Assembly (NCBI RefSeq): GCF_018326305.1
Contig: NZ_AP023415.1
Location: forward strand, 620,001 to 684,000
DNA: 64,000 nucleotides
Direction of reading: 5' to 3'
From: Vescimonas fastidiosa
Lineage (GTDB): Bacteria > Bacillota > Clostridia > Oscillospirales > Oscillospiraceae
Below, piece after piece: positions 32,401-40,949 of the stretch (position 1 is its first letter; each line of letters begins with the position of its first letter). The position numbers and the translations under genes were made by a program. The notes beneath the pieces were generated by a model. That model made no database searches. It was not told where the DNA came from and saw only the letters and a list, made by a program, of their open reading frames with translations.

Positions 32401-33885
32401 TTACAGAATTATGCAGATAAGGCCTCCGCTGCCTTCATTGATGATGCGCTCCAGAGCCTCACGCATTTTTTTCTGAGAAGGCTCCGGCATCCGTTTGAGC
32501 TTGGCCTGCAGGTCATCGCCTACGATCTCATTGAAGCTGCGGCCAAAAATATTGGACTGCCACAGTTTTTGCTTGTCGCCCTGGTACTGCTGGAGAAGGT
32601 AATTTACCATGTCCTCCGACTGCTTTTCGTCGCCGACTATGGGGGAAACGGTGGTCGCAATGTCTGCCCGGATCATATGAATGGATGGCGCACTGGCCTT
32701 CATTTTCAGACTGTACCGTCCCCCCTGCCGCACGATCTCCGGATCCTCCAGCTTCAGCTCTCCCAGCTCCGGCGTCACGATTCCATAGCCGGTGCTGTAG
32801 GCCGCCCGGAGGGCCGGGGCCACCTTATCATATTCCCGACGCACCTTAGAAAGATCCGTGAGTAGATCCATCAGGTCGCCGTCATCCTGCACTGTAAAGC
32901 CCGTTTCCTTGCCAACGGTTTCGTAAAACAGCGCCCTGGGCGGATCCATTTGCAGCGCAGCGCAGCCCAAGCCCAGGTCCATTTGCCGCAGCTTAACGCA
33001 CTCGATCATGTCGCTCTGCTCCAGCTCCCGGGCCACGGCATCCATCTGCCGCATATGGGTCAGGCGCCCTCCCTCCCGGGCAACCAGCTCCACCATGGTT
33101 TTTTTGATGGGATGCTCCTCCGGCAAGACCTCCACCCAAGACGGGAAAAACACATCCAGCTCCTGCAAGGGAAACTCGTACAATAAGCTTTGGATGATCT
33201 CCTGTATCTCCCCCTCGCTCAGACGCAGGCAGTTCACCGGCAGGCATTTAGCATCATACTTTCTGCTCAGGCTTTCGGCGATCTCGGTCGCCTCGGCGCT
33301 ATCGGGCTGGGCGCTGTTTACCAGAACCACAAAGGGCTTTCCGATGGCCTGCAGCTCCCGGATAGCCCGCTCCTCCGCCTCCAGATAATCCTCCCGGGGA
33401 ATTTCCGTCACCGTACCGTCGGTGGTAATGACGATGCCTACGGTTGCATGCTCGGATATGACCTTGCGGGTACCGATTTCCGCCGCCTCTGCCAAAGGTA
33501 TCTCATGATCCAGCCACGGAGTCATCACCATACGAGGGGCCAGGTCCTCAAACTGTCCCATAGCGCCCGGCACCAGGTATCCCACGCAGTCCACCAATCT
33601 TACGCCAAATTCTGCACCATTAGGCAGGCGTAGCTGCACCGCTTTCTCCGGGATAAATTTGGGCTCTGCGGTCATAATGGTGCGCCCGGAGCCGCTCTGA
33701 GGCAGCTCGTCAATGGCCCGGTCCCGGCTGAAGTCATCGTTCATCCGGGGCAGCACCTGGGTCTGCATAAAGCGCTTGATAAATGTGGATTTTCCCGTGC
33801 GCACAGGCCCCACCACGCCGATATAAATATTGCCGTCCGTTCGCTGGGCCATGCTCTCATAAATATCTGTGACCTGATTCGTCAT
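32401..33885 (-). CDS. spoIVA: stage IV sporulation protein A, coat morphogenetic ATPase
   Basis: SpoIVA polymerises on the forespore surface using ATP and forms the base of the spore coat. The 494-residue protein has Walker A GPVRTGKSTF near residues 26-35, VRLVDCVGYLVPGAMG near 95, a TRAFAC GTPase-like fold, and the C-terminal stretch KLWQSNIFGRSFNEIVGDDL near 440-460 that mediates assembly. The C-terminus ends GSGGLICIIL, as in other SpoIVA proteins. The start at 33885 (MTNQVTDIY) has AAAGGA upstream. A sigma-E-like promoter precedes it. Confidence 0.97.
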   Translation of the reverse strand: MTNQVTDIYESMAQRTDGNIYIGVVGPVRTGKSTFIKRFMQTQVLPRMNDDFSRDRAIDELPQSGSGRTIMTAEPKFIPEKAVQLRLPNGAEFGVRLVDCVGYLVPGAMGQFEDLAPRMVMTPWLDHEIPLAEAAEIGTRKVISEHATVGIVITTDGTVTEIPREDYLEAEERAIRELQAIGKPFVVLVNSAQPDSAEATEIAESLSRKYDAKCLPVNCLRLSEGEIQEIIQSLLYEFPLQELDVFFPSWVEVLPEEHPIKKTMVELVAREGGRLTHMRQMDAVARELEQSDMIECVKLRQMDLGLGCAALQMDPPRALFYETVGKETGFTVQDDGDLMDLLTDLSKVRREYDKVAPALRAAYSTGYGIVTPELGELKLEDPEIVRQGGRYSLKMKASAPSIHMIRADIATTVSPIVGDEKQSEDMVNYLLQQYQGDKQKLWQSNIFGRSFNEIVGDDLQAKLKRMPEPSQKKMREALERIINEGSGGLICIIL

Positions 33886-33939
33886 TTCCAACCATTCCTT
33901 TCTCCTGCAAACGGCAAGGCCGTCACTGTCGTTTGCTCT

Positions 33940-33968
33940 ACTGTATGAAAAGGCAGGCCGGTTTAGAC
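33940..33968 (-). promoter_or_regulatory. possible sigma-E promoter for spoIVA
   Basis: The minus strand has CATACAGT (33947-33940), an exact fit to the sigma-E -10 pattern CATACAnT, and GTCTAAA (33968-33962) 14 nt upstream as a poor -35. Sigma-E control of spoIVA is established in Bacillus. Confidence 0.5.
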
Positions 33969-33977
33969 GAAAAAAAA

Positions 33978-33995
33978 GCACCCCGAATGGGGTGC
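33978..33995 (-). terminator. terminator before the spoIVA promoter
   Basis: GCACCCC pairs with GGGGTGC around GAAT. On the minus strand it is followed by TTTTTTTT, so it insulates spoIVA from upstream minus-strand transcripts. Confidence 0.8.
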
Positions 33996-34000
33996 GTTGA

Positions 34001-34204
34001 GACTGTCGAAAAACCCTCTGGGTTTTTCCGACAAAAGGTTTGCGGTCTGCTGCGCGCATAATTTGTCCGTTTGTAACGGACAAATTCCACACTGGCAGCC
34101 TGAGAGGTATTTTCTCTCACGCACATGTCGCGAGAGAAAATGATTTCATTTCTTTGCCGCCTGCGGGCGGCAAACTCTGCGAGGCTTTTTTGACACACTG
34201 AAGC
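34001..34204. repeat. hairpin-rich MITE-like element
   Basis: The ends are imperfect inverted repeats: GACTGTCGAAAAA (34001-34013) matches the reverse complement of the right end (34189-34201) at about 10 of 13 positions. Inside are four strong inverted repeats: 34005-34032, 34060-34086 (AATTTGTCCGTT / AACGGACAAATT), 34109-34141 (ATTTTCTCTC / GAGAGAAAAT) and 34153-34174 (TTTGCCGCC / GGCGGCAAA). No open frame of note exists. It is either a non-autonomous element or a structured RNA gene. Confidence 0.6.
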
Positions 34205-34235
34205 AACCCGGATGGGGCGCAAGATCAGCTAAAAA

Positions 34236-34970
34236 TCAGTCCTGCTGCCAGTTGTGCCACACATTCTGGACATCCTCGTTGTCATCCAGCATATCCAGCA
34301 GCTTTTCCATGTTCTTTACATCGTCCTCACCGGTCATGGTGACATAGTTCTGGGGGACCATCTCAAGCTCGGCGCTCTCGAAAGTATAGCCCTTCTTCTC
34401 CAGCGCCGCTACCACATCGTTGAAGGCGTCGGGGTCCGTGGTAATTTCAAAGACAGGGCCATCGGCGGAGAAATCCTCTGCGCCGGAGTCCAAAGCGTCC
34501 ATCATCACGGTATCCTCGTCCAGCTCCTCATCCTCGTTGCTGATGACGATGACGCCCTTGCGATCAAAGCTCCAGCTAACGCAGCCCTGAGCGCCCATAC
34601 CCTTGCCGAACTTATCAAAATAGTGGCGAATTTCCGGGGCGGTGCGCTGACGGTTGTCGGTAAGGGCCTCCACAATGACGGCCACGCCGCAGGGACCATA
34701 GCCCTCGTAAGTAACGGACTCGTAGTTATCGGTGTTGCCTGCGCCCAGGGCCTTATCGATGGTGCGCTTGATGTTATCGTTGGGCATATTGGCAGCCTTG
34801 GCCTTGGCAATAACGGTGGCCAGGCGGGAGTTATTGGCAGGATCGCCGCTGCCCCCCTGCTTCACCGCCACAATGATCTCCTTGGCGATCTTAGTAAAGG
34901 CAGCGCTGCGCTTGGCGTCAGCCGCGCCCTTGGTTTTTTGAATATTGTGCCACTTGGAATGTCCTGACAT
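34236..34970 (-). CDS. yebC: YebC/PmpR-family regulatory protein
   Basis: The 244-residue protein is a complete YebC family member: MSGHSKWHNIQKTKGAADAKR at the N-terminus, KAANMPNDNIKRTIDKALG near 75, and EGYGPCGVAVIVEALTDNRQR near 105. YebC proteins bind DNA as regulators or, as shown more recently for some members, act on the ribosome to relieve stalling at proline runs. It may share a transcript with the nif3-like and trmK genes upstream on the same strand (13-nt gap). Confidence 0.97.
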   Translation of the reverse strand: MSGHSKWHNIQKTKGAADAKRSAAFTKIAKEIIVAVKQGGSGDPANNSRLATVIAKAKAANMPNDNIKRTIDKALGAGNTDNYESVTYEGYGPCGVAVIVEALTDNRQRTAPEIRHYFDKFGKGMGAQGCVSWSFDRKGVIVISNEDEELDEDTVMMDALDSGAEDFSADGPVFEITTDPDAFNDVVAALEKKGYTFESAELEMVPQNYVTMTGEDDVKNMEKLLDMLDDNEDVQNVWHNWQQD

Positions 34971-34983
34971 AGTTTACTCTCCT

Positions 34984-35760
34984 TCAAATGCAGTATTGGA
35001 TGACCTCGCTTTTATGCGAGATCGAAGTGGAAACGGAAACTGCGGAAAATGTTGCCTGCAGCCGCCGACATAACTCGGGAACAATGACCTGCTCCGTGGG
35101 GAAATGTCCGGCGTCAATGAGGTTCAGCTCTTTTGTATCCAGAAAATCGTGGTAACGAAGATCGGATGTCACAAAGGTATCGCAGCCCAATGCAATAGCC
35201 TGCGCAATATAGTCGCCGCAAGCGCCGCCGCCCACCGCCACGCGGTGTACGGCCTTGCCGCAGTCGGTAAAGCGCAATCCATTGCATCCTAATAATTCTA
35301 CCACAAACCGGGTGAAGTCCACAAGGGGTAATTCACATTTTAATGTGCCCACCCGGCCAATTTTTTCCTCTGTAAGCGGTTGTGTGTCCAAAAGGCCCAG
35401 TTTTTCGGCCAAAACATCGTTCACGCCGCCCTCTGCCGCATCCAGATTGGTATGCATACAGATGGCAGAGATGCGATTTTCCACCAACCCGGTGAGAATG
35501 CGGCCCTGGCGGTCATCGGAGCGCAGCGTCTGAACCGGATGCCAGGCACAATTCATCACCGGATGATGCGAAACGATGAGATCAGCCCCGGTTTGCACGG
35601 CCTCCTCCACCACGGACTCGGTAATATCCAGGGTTGTGAGAATTTTTTTCACCTCCCGGACCGGATCGCCTACCAGCAGGCCCACATTGTCCCAACTCGC
35701 TGCCAGGCCGGCCGGGGCCCAGGTATAAAGGAAGCTTTCCACATCCCGCACGGTTATCAT
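34984..35760 (-). CDS. Nif3-like dinuclear metal centre protein
   Basis: The 258-residue protein has the Nif3/DUF34 metal ligands: HHP in LIVSHHPVMN near residue 65, HTNLD near 102-106 and the C-terminal GHFPTEQ (His and Glu) near 217. It resembles GTP cyclohydrolase I type 2 proteins in annotation, but the true reaction is not settled. The gene overlaps trmK by 4 nt; trmK-nif3 pairs are common in Firmicutes. Confidence 0.93.
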   Translation of the reverse strand: MITVRDVESFLYTWAPAGLAASWDNVGLLVGDPVREVKKILTTLDITESVVEEAVQTGADLIVSHHPVMNCAWHPVQTLRSDDRQGRILTGLVENRISAICMHTNLDAAEGGVNDVLAEKLGLLDTQPLTEEKIGRVGTLKCELPLVDFTRFVVELLGCNGLRFTDCGKAVHRVAVGGGACGDYIAQAIALGCDTFVTSDLRYHDFLDTKELNLIDAGHFPTEQVIVPELCRRLQATFSAVSVSTSISHKSEVIQYCI

Positions 35761-36452
35761 AGCTGTGCCCTCCTCTCCATAAGTACTTGCTTGATTCTTC
35801 CCAGCTCCCGGGCCCGTCGGCGGTTTTCATCTCCGCTGCTTTTCGCAAGTCCCTGCTCCGCCTGTTCCAATCGGCGGATACGCTGGGTAAGGTATTCCCC
35901 TGCCAGAGGGTCCACCTCAATATCTATACCCCCGTATATCTCCGCCACGGAAAGGGACGGCTGAGGTCCTCCGTAGACGGTGAAAATGGGGTATAAGTAG
36001 TCCTTGTCCTGCACCAGCCGCTCCGCGCACTGGGCATAGCCGTTTTCATTGAGCCAGCGGCGCAGAGGCTCCTGCTTAGTCATGGGCTGGAGCAGCAAAA
36101 GTGTTTCACCCGACCGAGTCCAGGGAGCTTGGGACAGGATACGGATGATCGTCTCACCGCCCATCCCGGCAATGACCACTGTGTCTGCATCCTCCGGGCT
36201 GATGCCGCAAAGGCCGTCGCAGCACAGAAAGCGCAGGCCGCACTCTACGCCGTATTGCTCCGCTGTGCGGCGGGCGTGATCCAGAGGCGCCCGGCCAATA
36301 TCGGCGGCAATGGCGGAGGCGATGCGGCCCCGCTGCAGCAGATAGACCGGCAGATAACCGTGATCTGTCCCTATATCCGCCAGGCGGGCACCCTGGGGCA
36401 CCAGATCAGCCAAAAGCCGTAAGCGCGGCTGCAATTGCAACTGTTCCGTCAT
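35757..36452 (-). CDS. trmK: tRNA (adenine-22-N1)-methyltransferase
   Basis: TrmK methylates A22 in the D-arm of tRNAs using SAM. The 231-residue protein has the Rossmann SAM site LADIGTDHGYLPVYLL near 22-37, the AADIGRAPLDHA acidic loop near 49, and VVIAGMGGETIIRIL near 92-106, which is typical of the TrmK family, then a C-terminal coiled-coil (about 165-231). The stop/start overlap with the nif3-like gene implies translational coupling. Confidence 0.95.
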   Translation of the reverse strand: MTEQLQLQPRLRLLADLVPQGARLADIGTDHGYLPVYLLQRGRIASAIAADIGRAPLDHARRTAEQYGVECGLRFLCCDGLCGISPEDADTVVIAGMGGETIIRILSQAPWTRSGETLLLLQPMTKQEPLRRWLNENGYAQCAERLVQDKDYLYPIFTVYGGPQPSLSVAEIYGGIDIEVDPLAGEYLTQRIRRLEQAEQGLAKSSGDENRRRARELGRIKQVLMERRAQL

Positions 36453-36514
36453 TTTTTTACCTCCGGCAAGGATAAAAGGATCGTTCGACGCACTGCCTAT
36501 TTATAGACAGACTG

Positions 36515-36544
36515 AAGCGCATACGGTCAGGGCCGTATGCGCTT
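36515..36544 (-). terminator. hairpin after the DUF1858 gene
   Basis: AAGCGCATACGG pairs perfectly with CCGTATGCGCTT around TCAGGG. No clear T-run follows on the minus strand, so termination is uncertain; it may protect the 3' end. Confidence 0.5.
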
Positions 36545-36554
36545 ACTGATTTGC

Positions 36555-36755
36555 TTACTTGTTGGCTTCTTCGTTTACCAGAGCCAGCAGCTTCTCGCAA
36601 TCCACGCCATGCACCATGCAGGCCTCCTCCACGGTCTCGCCGCGAGAGGAAGGGCAGCCCAGGCAATGCATACCGATGGACAGGAAAATAGGAGCGGTCT
36701 GGGGCGCAACATCCAGAATATCACCGATAATGGTGTCTTTGGTAATTTCAATCAT
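36555..36755 (-). CDS. DUF1858-domain small protein
   Basis: This 66-residue protein is a single DUF1858 domain: ITKDTIIGDILDVAPQTAPIF, then GMHCLGCPSSRGETVEEACMVHG. The Cys-x2-Cys pair suggests metal or redox binding. The domain also forms the N-terminus of some iron-sulfur repair (ScdA/RIC-like) proteins. The start at 36755 has GGAGG 9 nt upstream. Role unknown. Confidence 0.88.
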   Translation of the reverse strand: MIEITKDTIIGDILDVAPQTAPIFLSIGMHCLGCPSSRGETVEEACMVHGVDCEKLLALVNEEANK

Positions 36756-36840
36756 GGTAATTGACCTCCACTTAATCTTTGGTTTTCTTATTATAACCCG
36801 TTTACCGACTTTTTTCAACAACAATTTTTATTCCCATAGA

Positions 36841-36869
36841 AAAACCGGCGCAGCAAGCTGCACCGGTTT
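36841..36869. terminator. terminator after the zinc-ribbon gene
   Basis: AAACCGG(C/T)GCAGC arms pair around AA, forming a 12-bp stem with one mismatch. On the minus strand the tail is TTTTTCTA. It lies 23 nt after the zinc-ribbon stop codon. Confidence 0.75.
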
Positions 36870-36891
36870 ATTTCTATTATTCAGCAAAGAA

Positions 36892-37170
36892 TCAGCCGTT
36901 CTCTCTCATCTTGGCGAAGCAGTCGCTGCAGTAAACAGGACGGTCGCTCTTGGGCTCAAAGGGAACCTTGGCCTCGCCGCCGCAGGCAGCGCAGGTAGCG
37001 GTGAAATACTCACGGGGACCGCGGGCAGCGTTCTTGCGGGCGTCACGGCAGGCCTTGCAGCGCTGGGGCTCATTCTGGAAGCCTCTCTCTGCATAGAACT
37101 CCTGCTCACCGGCGGTGAACACGAACTCGTTGCCACATTCTTTGCAAACTAAAGTCTTATCTTCGTACAT
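36892..37170 (-). CDS. small zinc-ribbon protein
   Basis: The 92-residue protein contains four Cys-x2-Cys pairs: CKEC near residue 9, CKAC near 38, CAAC near 59 and CSDC near 80. They are expected to form two zinc ribbons of the probable zinc-binding type found in Clostridia and Bacteroidetes. It is rich in Arg/Lys between the ribbons, so RNA or ribosome binding is possible. The start at 37170 (MYEDKT) has AGAGGG upstream. It follows sigH with a 34-nt gap and may be co-transcribed. Confidence 0.85.
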   Translation of the reverse strand: MYEDKTLVCKECGNEFVFTAGEQEFYAERGFQNEPQRCKACRDARKNAARGPREYFTATCAACGGEAKVPFEPKSDRPVYCSDCFAKMRENG

Positions 37171-37204
37171 GATTTTACCCTCTCTTTTGAGAAATATATT
37201 GCGC

Positions 37205-37828
37205 TCAGCCATTGCTGATATCGCCGGAAGAAATTTGCCGCGCTACCTTGCGGCGGATACGCTGAACGGCATTATCCACGGATTTATAGGGCTTGCCCAC
37301 CGTGGCTGCAATCTCGCCGCAGCTACAGCCGTCCAGATACAGATCCAGAACCCGGATCTCCAAATCGGAAAGCTGACTGCGCACTCGATTCAGTAGCGCC
37401 GCAGCCTTTTCCCGGTCGATCAGCAGATCCTCGGGGTCTAATTGACTATACTGTGGCTGCGCATCAAGTAAAAATGCATTCAGGGGTACGGATTCGTTTA
37501 ACGGACTATGCTTACCGGCCAGAGACGCCCGTATTACCGAATACAGCCGTCTGCGAATGCAGACCTCTGCAAAGGTTTGAAAGCTGGCTTCCCGGTCCGG
37601 CCTGAACTCGCGCATGGCCTTTACCAAGCCGAACATACACTCCTGCAGCAGATCCTCGCTGTCGCCCCCGGCTAAAAAATAGGGGTGGGTGCAGCTGCGG
37701 ACCATTCTGCTGTAGCGATGGACCAGTATTTCCTCTGCATCGGCGTTGCCGCTCTGCAGTGCCTGGCATAGCTCCTCGTCTGAGAGCCGCTCCAGCTCAC
37801 TATACTGTTTCTGCATATATCCGTCCAT
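37205..37828 (-). CDS. sigH: sporulation/stationary-phase sigma factor sigma-H
   Basis: Sigma-H drives entry into sporulation. The 207-residue protein has region 2 (YSRMVRSCTHPYFLAGGDSEDLLQECMFGLVKA) and region 4 with the sigma-H hallmark KSVDNAVQRIRRK near residues 182-194. The ATG at 37828 lies only 5 nt after a perfect -10 box, so the message would start at or next to the start codon. An internal ATG four codons later would give a 12-nt leader with weak GGACGGA. Length is close to Bacillus sigma-H (218). Confidence 0.94.
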   Translation of the reverse strand: MDGYMQKQYSELERLSDEELCQALQSGNADAEEILVHRYSRMVRSCTHPYFLAGGDSEDLLQECMFGLVKAMREFRPDREASFQTFAEVCIRRRLYSVIRASLAGKHSPLNESVPLNAFLLDAQPQYSQLDPEDLLIDREKAAALLNRVRSQLSDLEIRVLDLYLDGCSCGEIAATVGKPYKSVDNAVQRIRRKVARQISSGDISNG

Positions 37829-37833
37829 CCGTT

Positions 37834-37863
37834 ATTATACCTTTTCTATGAATTAATTGTCAA
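37834..37863 (-). promoter_or_regulatory. strong sigma-A promoter for sigH, leaderless arrangement
   Basis: The minus strand has perfect TTGACA (37863-37858) and TATAAT (37839-37834) with an 18-nt spacer. The predicted transcription start, 7 nt downstream of the -10 box, falls at 37827-37828, the first base or two of the sigH ATG. Confidence 0.8.
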
Positions 37864-37899
37864 GCAATCCGTAAAATTTTGTTAATACTATGCAAAACC

Positions 37900-39249
37900 T
37901 TATATGTTTTTTATGAAATCAGCCAAAGCCTGCGCCACGGTATGAGCCGTCTCGACAGTCTTCGCCTCAACCATGACCCGAATGAGGGCCTCCGTACCGG
38001 AGGGACGGACCAAAATACGGCCCTCTCCGTGCAGCGCATCCTCGTGCTTACGCACCTGCTCCCACAGGCGTTCATCGCCCATAATACGCTCCTTGGCCCC
38101 GCCCACGGCGGATACCGGCACATTAATGAGCTCCTGGGGGTACTGGGCGCAGCAGGATACCAGCTCGGACGCCGGGACTCCCGCCTCGCAGTAGGCCTGG
38201 ATAAATTGCAGAGCCGTCAGCTCGCCGTCGCCGGTGGTAGCAAACTCCCGGAAGATCGTGTGGCCCGACTGCTCACCGCCGATCATGTAGCCGCACTCGA
38301 TCATCTTCTCCAGCACATGGCGGTCTCCCACATCGGTGCAGACCAGCCGATAGTCTCCCTTGCGGCAAAACTCATGCAGACCCAGGTTGGACATAACCGT
38401 GGCTACAATGGCATCACCGTTGAGGATGCCCCGTCTGCGCATGGACCGACCGCACACGGCCAACACCTTGTCGCCATCAATGACGCTTCCCTTTTCGTCT
38501 ACCAGCAGGCAGCGGTCGGCGTCGCCGTCAAAGGCGATACCCAAGTCGTACTTCCCTGCCACTACGCCCCGGCACAGAGTCTCCATATGGGTGGAGCCGC
38601 AGCCTCTGTTGATGTTTACACCGTCGGGTTTATCGAAAATAAAGTCCGCATGCAGGGGCAGCTTGCCAAACAGATCCGGCGCCGTGGCGGAGGATGCGCC
38701 GTTGGCACAGTCCACCAACACCCGCAGGCCCCGCATATCGCAGTCTACGGTGGAAAGAAGATGGCTGATATAATCCGATTTCATCTGGCGCATACCGTGC
38801 AGACGCATACCGATCTGGTCGTGGGTCTTAACGGGCAGTGTCTCCCCGGAGAGAACGATGTTCTCCACCTTTTCCTCCATCTCATCGGAGATCTTGTAGC
38901 CCTGGCCGCCGAAAATCTTAATGCCGTTATGCTCATAGGGATTATGGGAGGCGGAGATAACGATACCCGCATCCGCCTCCTCCTGCACCGTGAGAAATGC
39001 TACCGCCGGGGTAGGGATGGTGCCGAAGGGCATAACGCTGCCGCCCATGGAGCAGATGCCGGCCATCAGCGCAGACTCCAGCATGTCCGAGGAAATGCGC
39101 GTGTCCTTACCGATGCTGATGATGGGCGCGCCGCCCTTTTGCTCTGTTAAAACAATGGTGATGGCCTGGCCCACACGGTAGGCCAGCTCCGCTGTAAGTG
39201 TCTCCCCTACTACACCGCGAATGCCGTCGGTGCCGAAAAGTTTACCCAT
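37900..39249 (-). CDS. glmM: phosphoglucosamine mutase
   Basis: GlmM converts glucosamine-6-phosphate to glucosamine-1-phosphate for UDP-GlcNAc and peptidoglycan. The 449-residue protein shows GKLFGTDGIRGVVGE at the start, the catalytic serine loop VISASHNPYEHNGIKIFG near 97-114, the metal loop AFDGDADRCLLVD near 240, and the sugar-binding GGEQSGHTIF near 325. RPSGTEALIRVMVE near the end is the phosphate site. The start at 39249 is 22 nt after ruvB, so it probably ends the ruvCAB transcript. Confidence 0.97.
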   Translation of the reverse strand: MGKLFGTDGIRGVVGETLTAELAYRVGQAITIVLTEQKGGAPIISIGKDTRISSDMLESALMAGICSMGGSVMPFGTIPTPAVAFLTVQEEADAGIVISASHNPYEHNGIKIFGGQGYKISDEMEEKVENIVLSGETLPVKTHDQIGMRLHGMRQMKSDYISHLLSTVDCDMRGLRVLVDCANGASSATAPDLFGKLPLHADFIFDKPDGVNINRGCGSTHMETLCRGVVAGKYDLGIAFDGDADRCLLVDEKGSVIDGDKVLAVCGRSMRRRGILNGDAIVATVMSNLGLHEFCRKGDYRLVCTDVGDRHVLEKMIECGYMIGGEQSGHTIFREFATTGDGELTALQFIQAYCEAGVPASELVSCCAQYPQELINVPVSAVGGAKERIMGDERLWEQVRKHEDALHGEGRILVRPSGTEALIRVMVEAKTVETAHTVAQALADFIKNI

Positions 39250-39271
39250 TTCAATTATTCCTCCAAAATTC

Positions 39272-40312
39272 TTATAGTGAAAGCTGCTCCTGGTCCAGGT
39301 AGGCAAGGTGCAGATGGTCGTATGCTTTTTTGGTGACGCAGCGCCCCCGGGGCGTACGGGTCAGAAAGCCAAGCTGCATCAGATATGGCTCGTACACATC
39401 CTCCAGGGTAACGGATTCTTCCCCGATGGTGGCTGCCAGGGTCTCCAATCCCACCGGACCGCCGCCGTAGTTTTCGATGATAGCCCGGAGCATGCGACGG
39501 TCCACCGGGTCCAGGCCCAGGTGGTCGATTTCCAGCGCCTGCAGCGCCTGATCTGCCACCGCATCGGTGATGACGCCGTCTGCCTTCACCTGGGCAAAGT
39601 CACGCACACGGCGGAGCATACGGTTGGCGATACGGGGTGTGCCCCGGGAACGCCGGGCGATCTCCATGGAGCCGGAGGGCTCAATAGGTACCCGCAGGAT
39701 GCCCGCGCTGCGGGTAACGATCTGAGCCAGCTCCTGGGGGGAGTAAAGCTCCAGACGCAGTGTTACGCCGAAACGGTCGCGCAAGGGTGCAGAAAGCTGG
39801 CCGGCCCGGGTGGTAGCCCCGATAAGGGTAAAATGAGGCAGGTCCAGCCGGATAGAGTTAGCCGATGGTCCCTTGCCGATGATGATGTCGATGGCGTAGT
39901 CCTCCATGGCGGGATAGAGAATTTCTTCCACGGAGCGATTCAGGCGGTGAATTTCATCCACAAACAGGATGTCATTTTCCTGTAAATTGGTCAGCAGTGC
40001 CGCCAGGTCGCCGGGCTTTTCAATGGCCGGCCCGGAGGTAATGCGAATGTTTACGCCCATCTCTGCGGCAATAATACCCGCCAGGGTGGTCTTGCCCAGG
40101 CCGGGAGGGCCGTGGAGCAGCACATGATCCAGCGACTCAGCCCGGCGACGAGCCGCTTCGATAAAAATGGAAAGATTTTCCTTCGCTTTGCTTTGGCCGA
40201 TATATTCGTTTAAGGTATGCGGGCGCAGGGAAACCTCCCCGCTGTCCTCGGGCTGAAGAGTGGTGGACACCAGGGAATCGTCAAATATATCGTTGCCGAA
40301 ATCAATACTCAC
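39272..40312 (-). CDS. ruvB: Holliday junction branch-migration ATPase RuvB
   Basis: The 346-residue AAA+ motor has Walker [11 protein letters not shown] near 62-71, Walker [12 protein letters not shown] near 115, sensor [21 protein letters not shown] near 163, and the C-terminal winged helix DNA-binding domain ending [15 protein letters not shown]. It forms hexameric rings that move Holliday junctions with RuvA. It is the third gene of ruvC-ruvA-ruvB-glmM. Confidence 0.98.
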   Translation of the reverse strand: MSIDFGNDIFDDSLVSTTLQPEDSGEVSLRPHTLNEYIGQSKAKENLSIFIEAARRRAESLDHVLLHGPPGLGKTTLAGIIAAEMGVNIRITSGPAIEKPGDLAALLTNLQENDILFVDEIHRLNRSVEEILYPAMEDYAIDIIIGKGPSANSIRLDLPHFTLIGATTRAGQLSAPLRDRFGVTLRLELYSPQELAQIVTRSAGILRVPIEPSGSMEIARRSRGTPRIANRMLRRVRDFAQVKADGVITDAVADQALQALEIDHLGLDPVDRRMLRAIIENYGGGPVGLETLAATIGEESVTLEDVYEPYLMQLGFLTRTPRGRCVTKKAYDHLHLAYLDQEQLSL

Positions 40313-40339
40313 GCTTCATTCTCCTTTGTGCGCCGCACC

Positions 40340-40933
40340 TCAGCGGGCCATCTTTTTCAGGGCAATGCGGATCATTTCCTCCACAGGCAGTGCCGCATCC
40401 ACGCCCTTAAGAGCAGCGGAAATCTCTTGGGACGAGTAGCCCAGCACCGCCAGCGCCGAAGCCGCCTCCTGGGTCTTGCCCCCGGCGGGAATCGGCGACA
40501 GGGGGCCCATCCTGGCGTCAAATCCGGTCTGCTCCTTGGCCAGCTTGTCTTTCAGCTCCAGAATGATGCGTTGGGCAATCTTTTTGCCGATGCCCGGAAC
40601 ACCCGTAAGGGACTTCTCATCTCCGGTAACGATGCTCAGAGCCAACTGGTCCGGCGTTCCCGAGGATAAAATAGCCAGCGCCGCCTTGGGTCCCACACCG
40701 GAGACCCCCAGCAGCATCTTAAAGCTGCTCAGCTCCGCCTGGGTAGAAAAGCCATACAGGTCAAAAATCTCCTCCCGCACATGGAGGTAGGTGTAAAGCT
40801 TGGCCTGCTCTCCCCTCTTGAGCTGGGCCAAGGTATAGTTGGTGGTAGCGCAGGCATAGCCAACCCCACCGCAGTCGATGACCGCCAGATTCGGGCCGAT
40901 TTCTGCCACCGTTCCATTCACATAATAATACAT
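40340..40933 (-). CDS. ruvA: Holliday junction-binding protein RuvA
   Basis: RuvA forms the tetramer that holds the four-way junction for RuvB. The 197-residue protein has the N-terminal OB-fold (residues 1-62: MYYYVNGTVAEIGPNLAVID), two helix-hairpin-helix motifs (LLGVSGVGPKAALAILS near 74 and LTGVPGIGKKIAQRIILE near 108) and the C-terminal RuvB-binding domain (ALAVLGYSSQEISAAL). It lies 16 nt after ruvC. Confidence 0.97.
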   Translation of the reverse strand: MYYYVNGTVAEIGPNLAVIDCGGVGYACATTNYTLAQLKRGEQAKLYTYLHVREEIFDLYGFSTQAELSSFKMLLGVSGVGPKAALAILSSGTPDQLALSIVTGDEKSLTGVPGIGKKIAQRIILELKDKLAKEQTGFDARMGPLSPIPAGGKTQEAASALAVLGYSSQEISAALKGVDAALPVEEMIRIALKKMAR

Positions 40934-40949
40934 AGATTCTTCTCTTTTC

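Larger units (their letters stand above)
33886..34235. other. intergenic region between spoIVA and yebC, 350 nt
   Basis: The region is filled by the putative spoIVA promoter (33940-33968), a terminator hairpin (33978-33995) and the MITE-like element (34001-34204). No protein-coding gene is supported. Confidence 0.6.
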
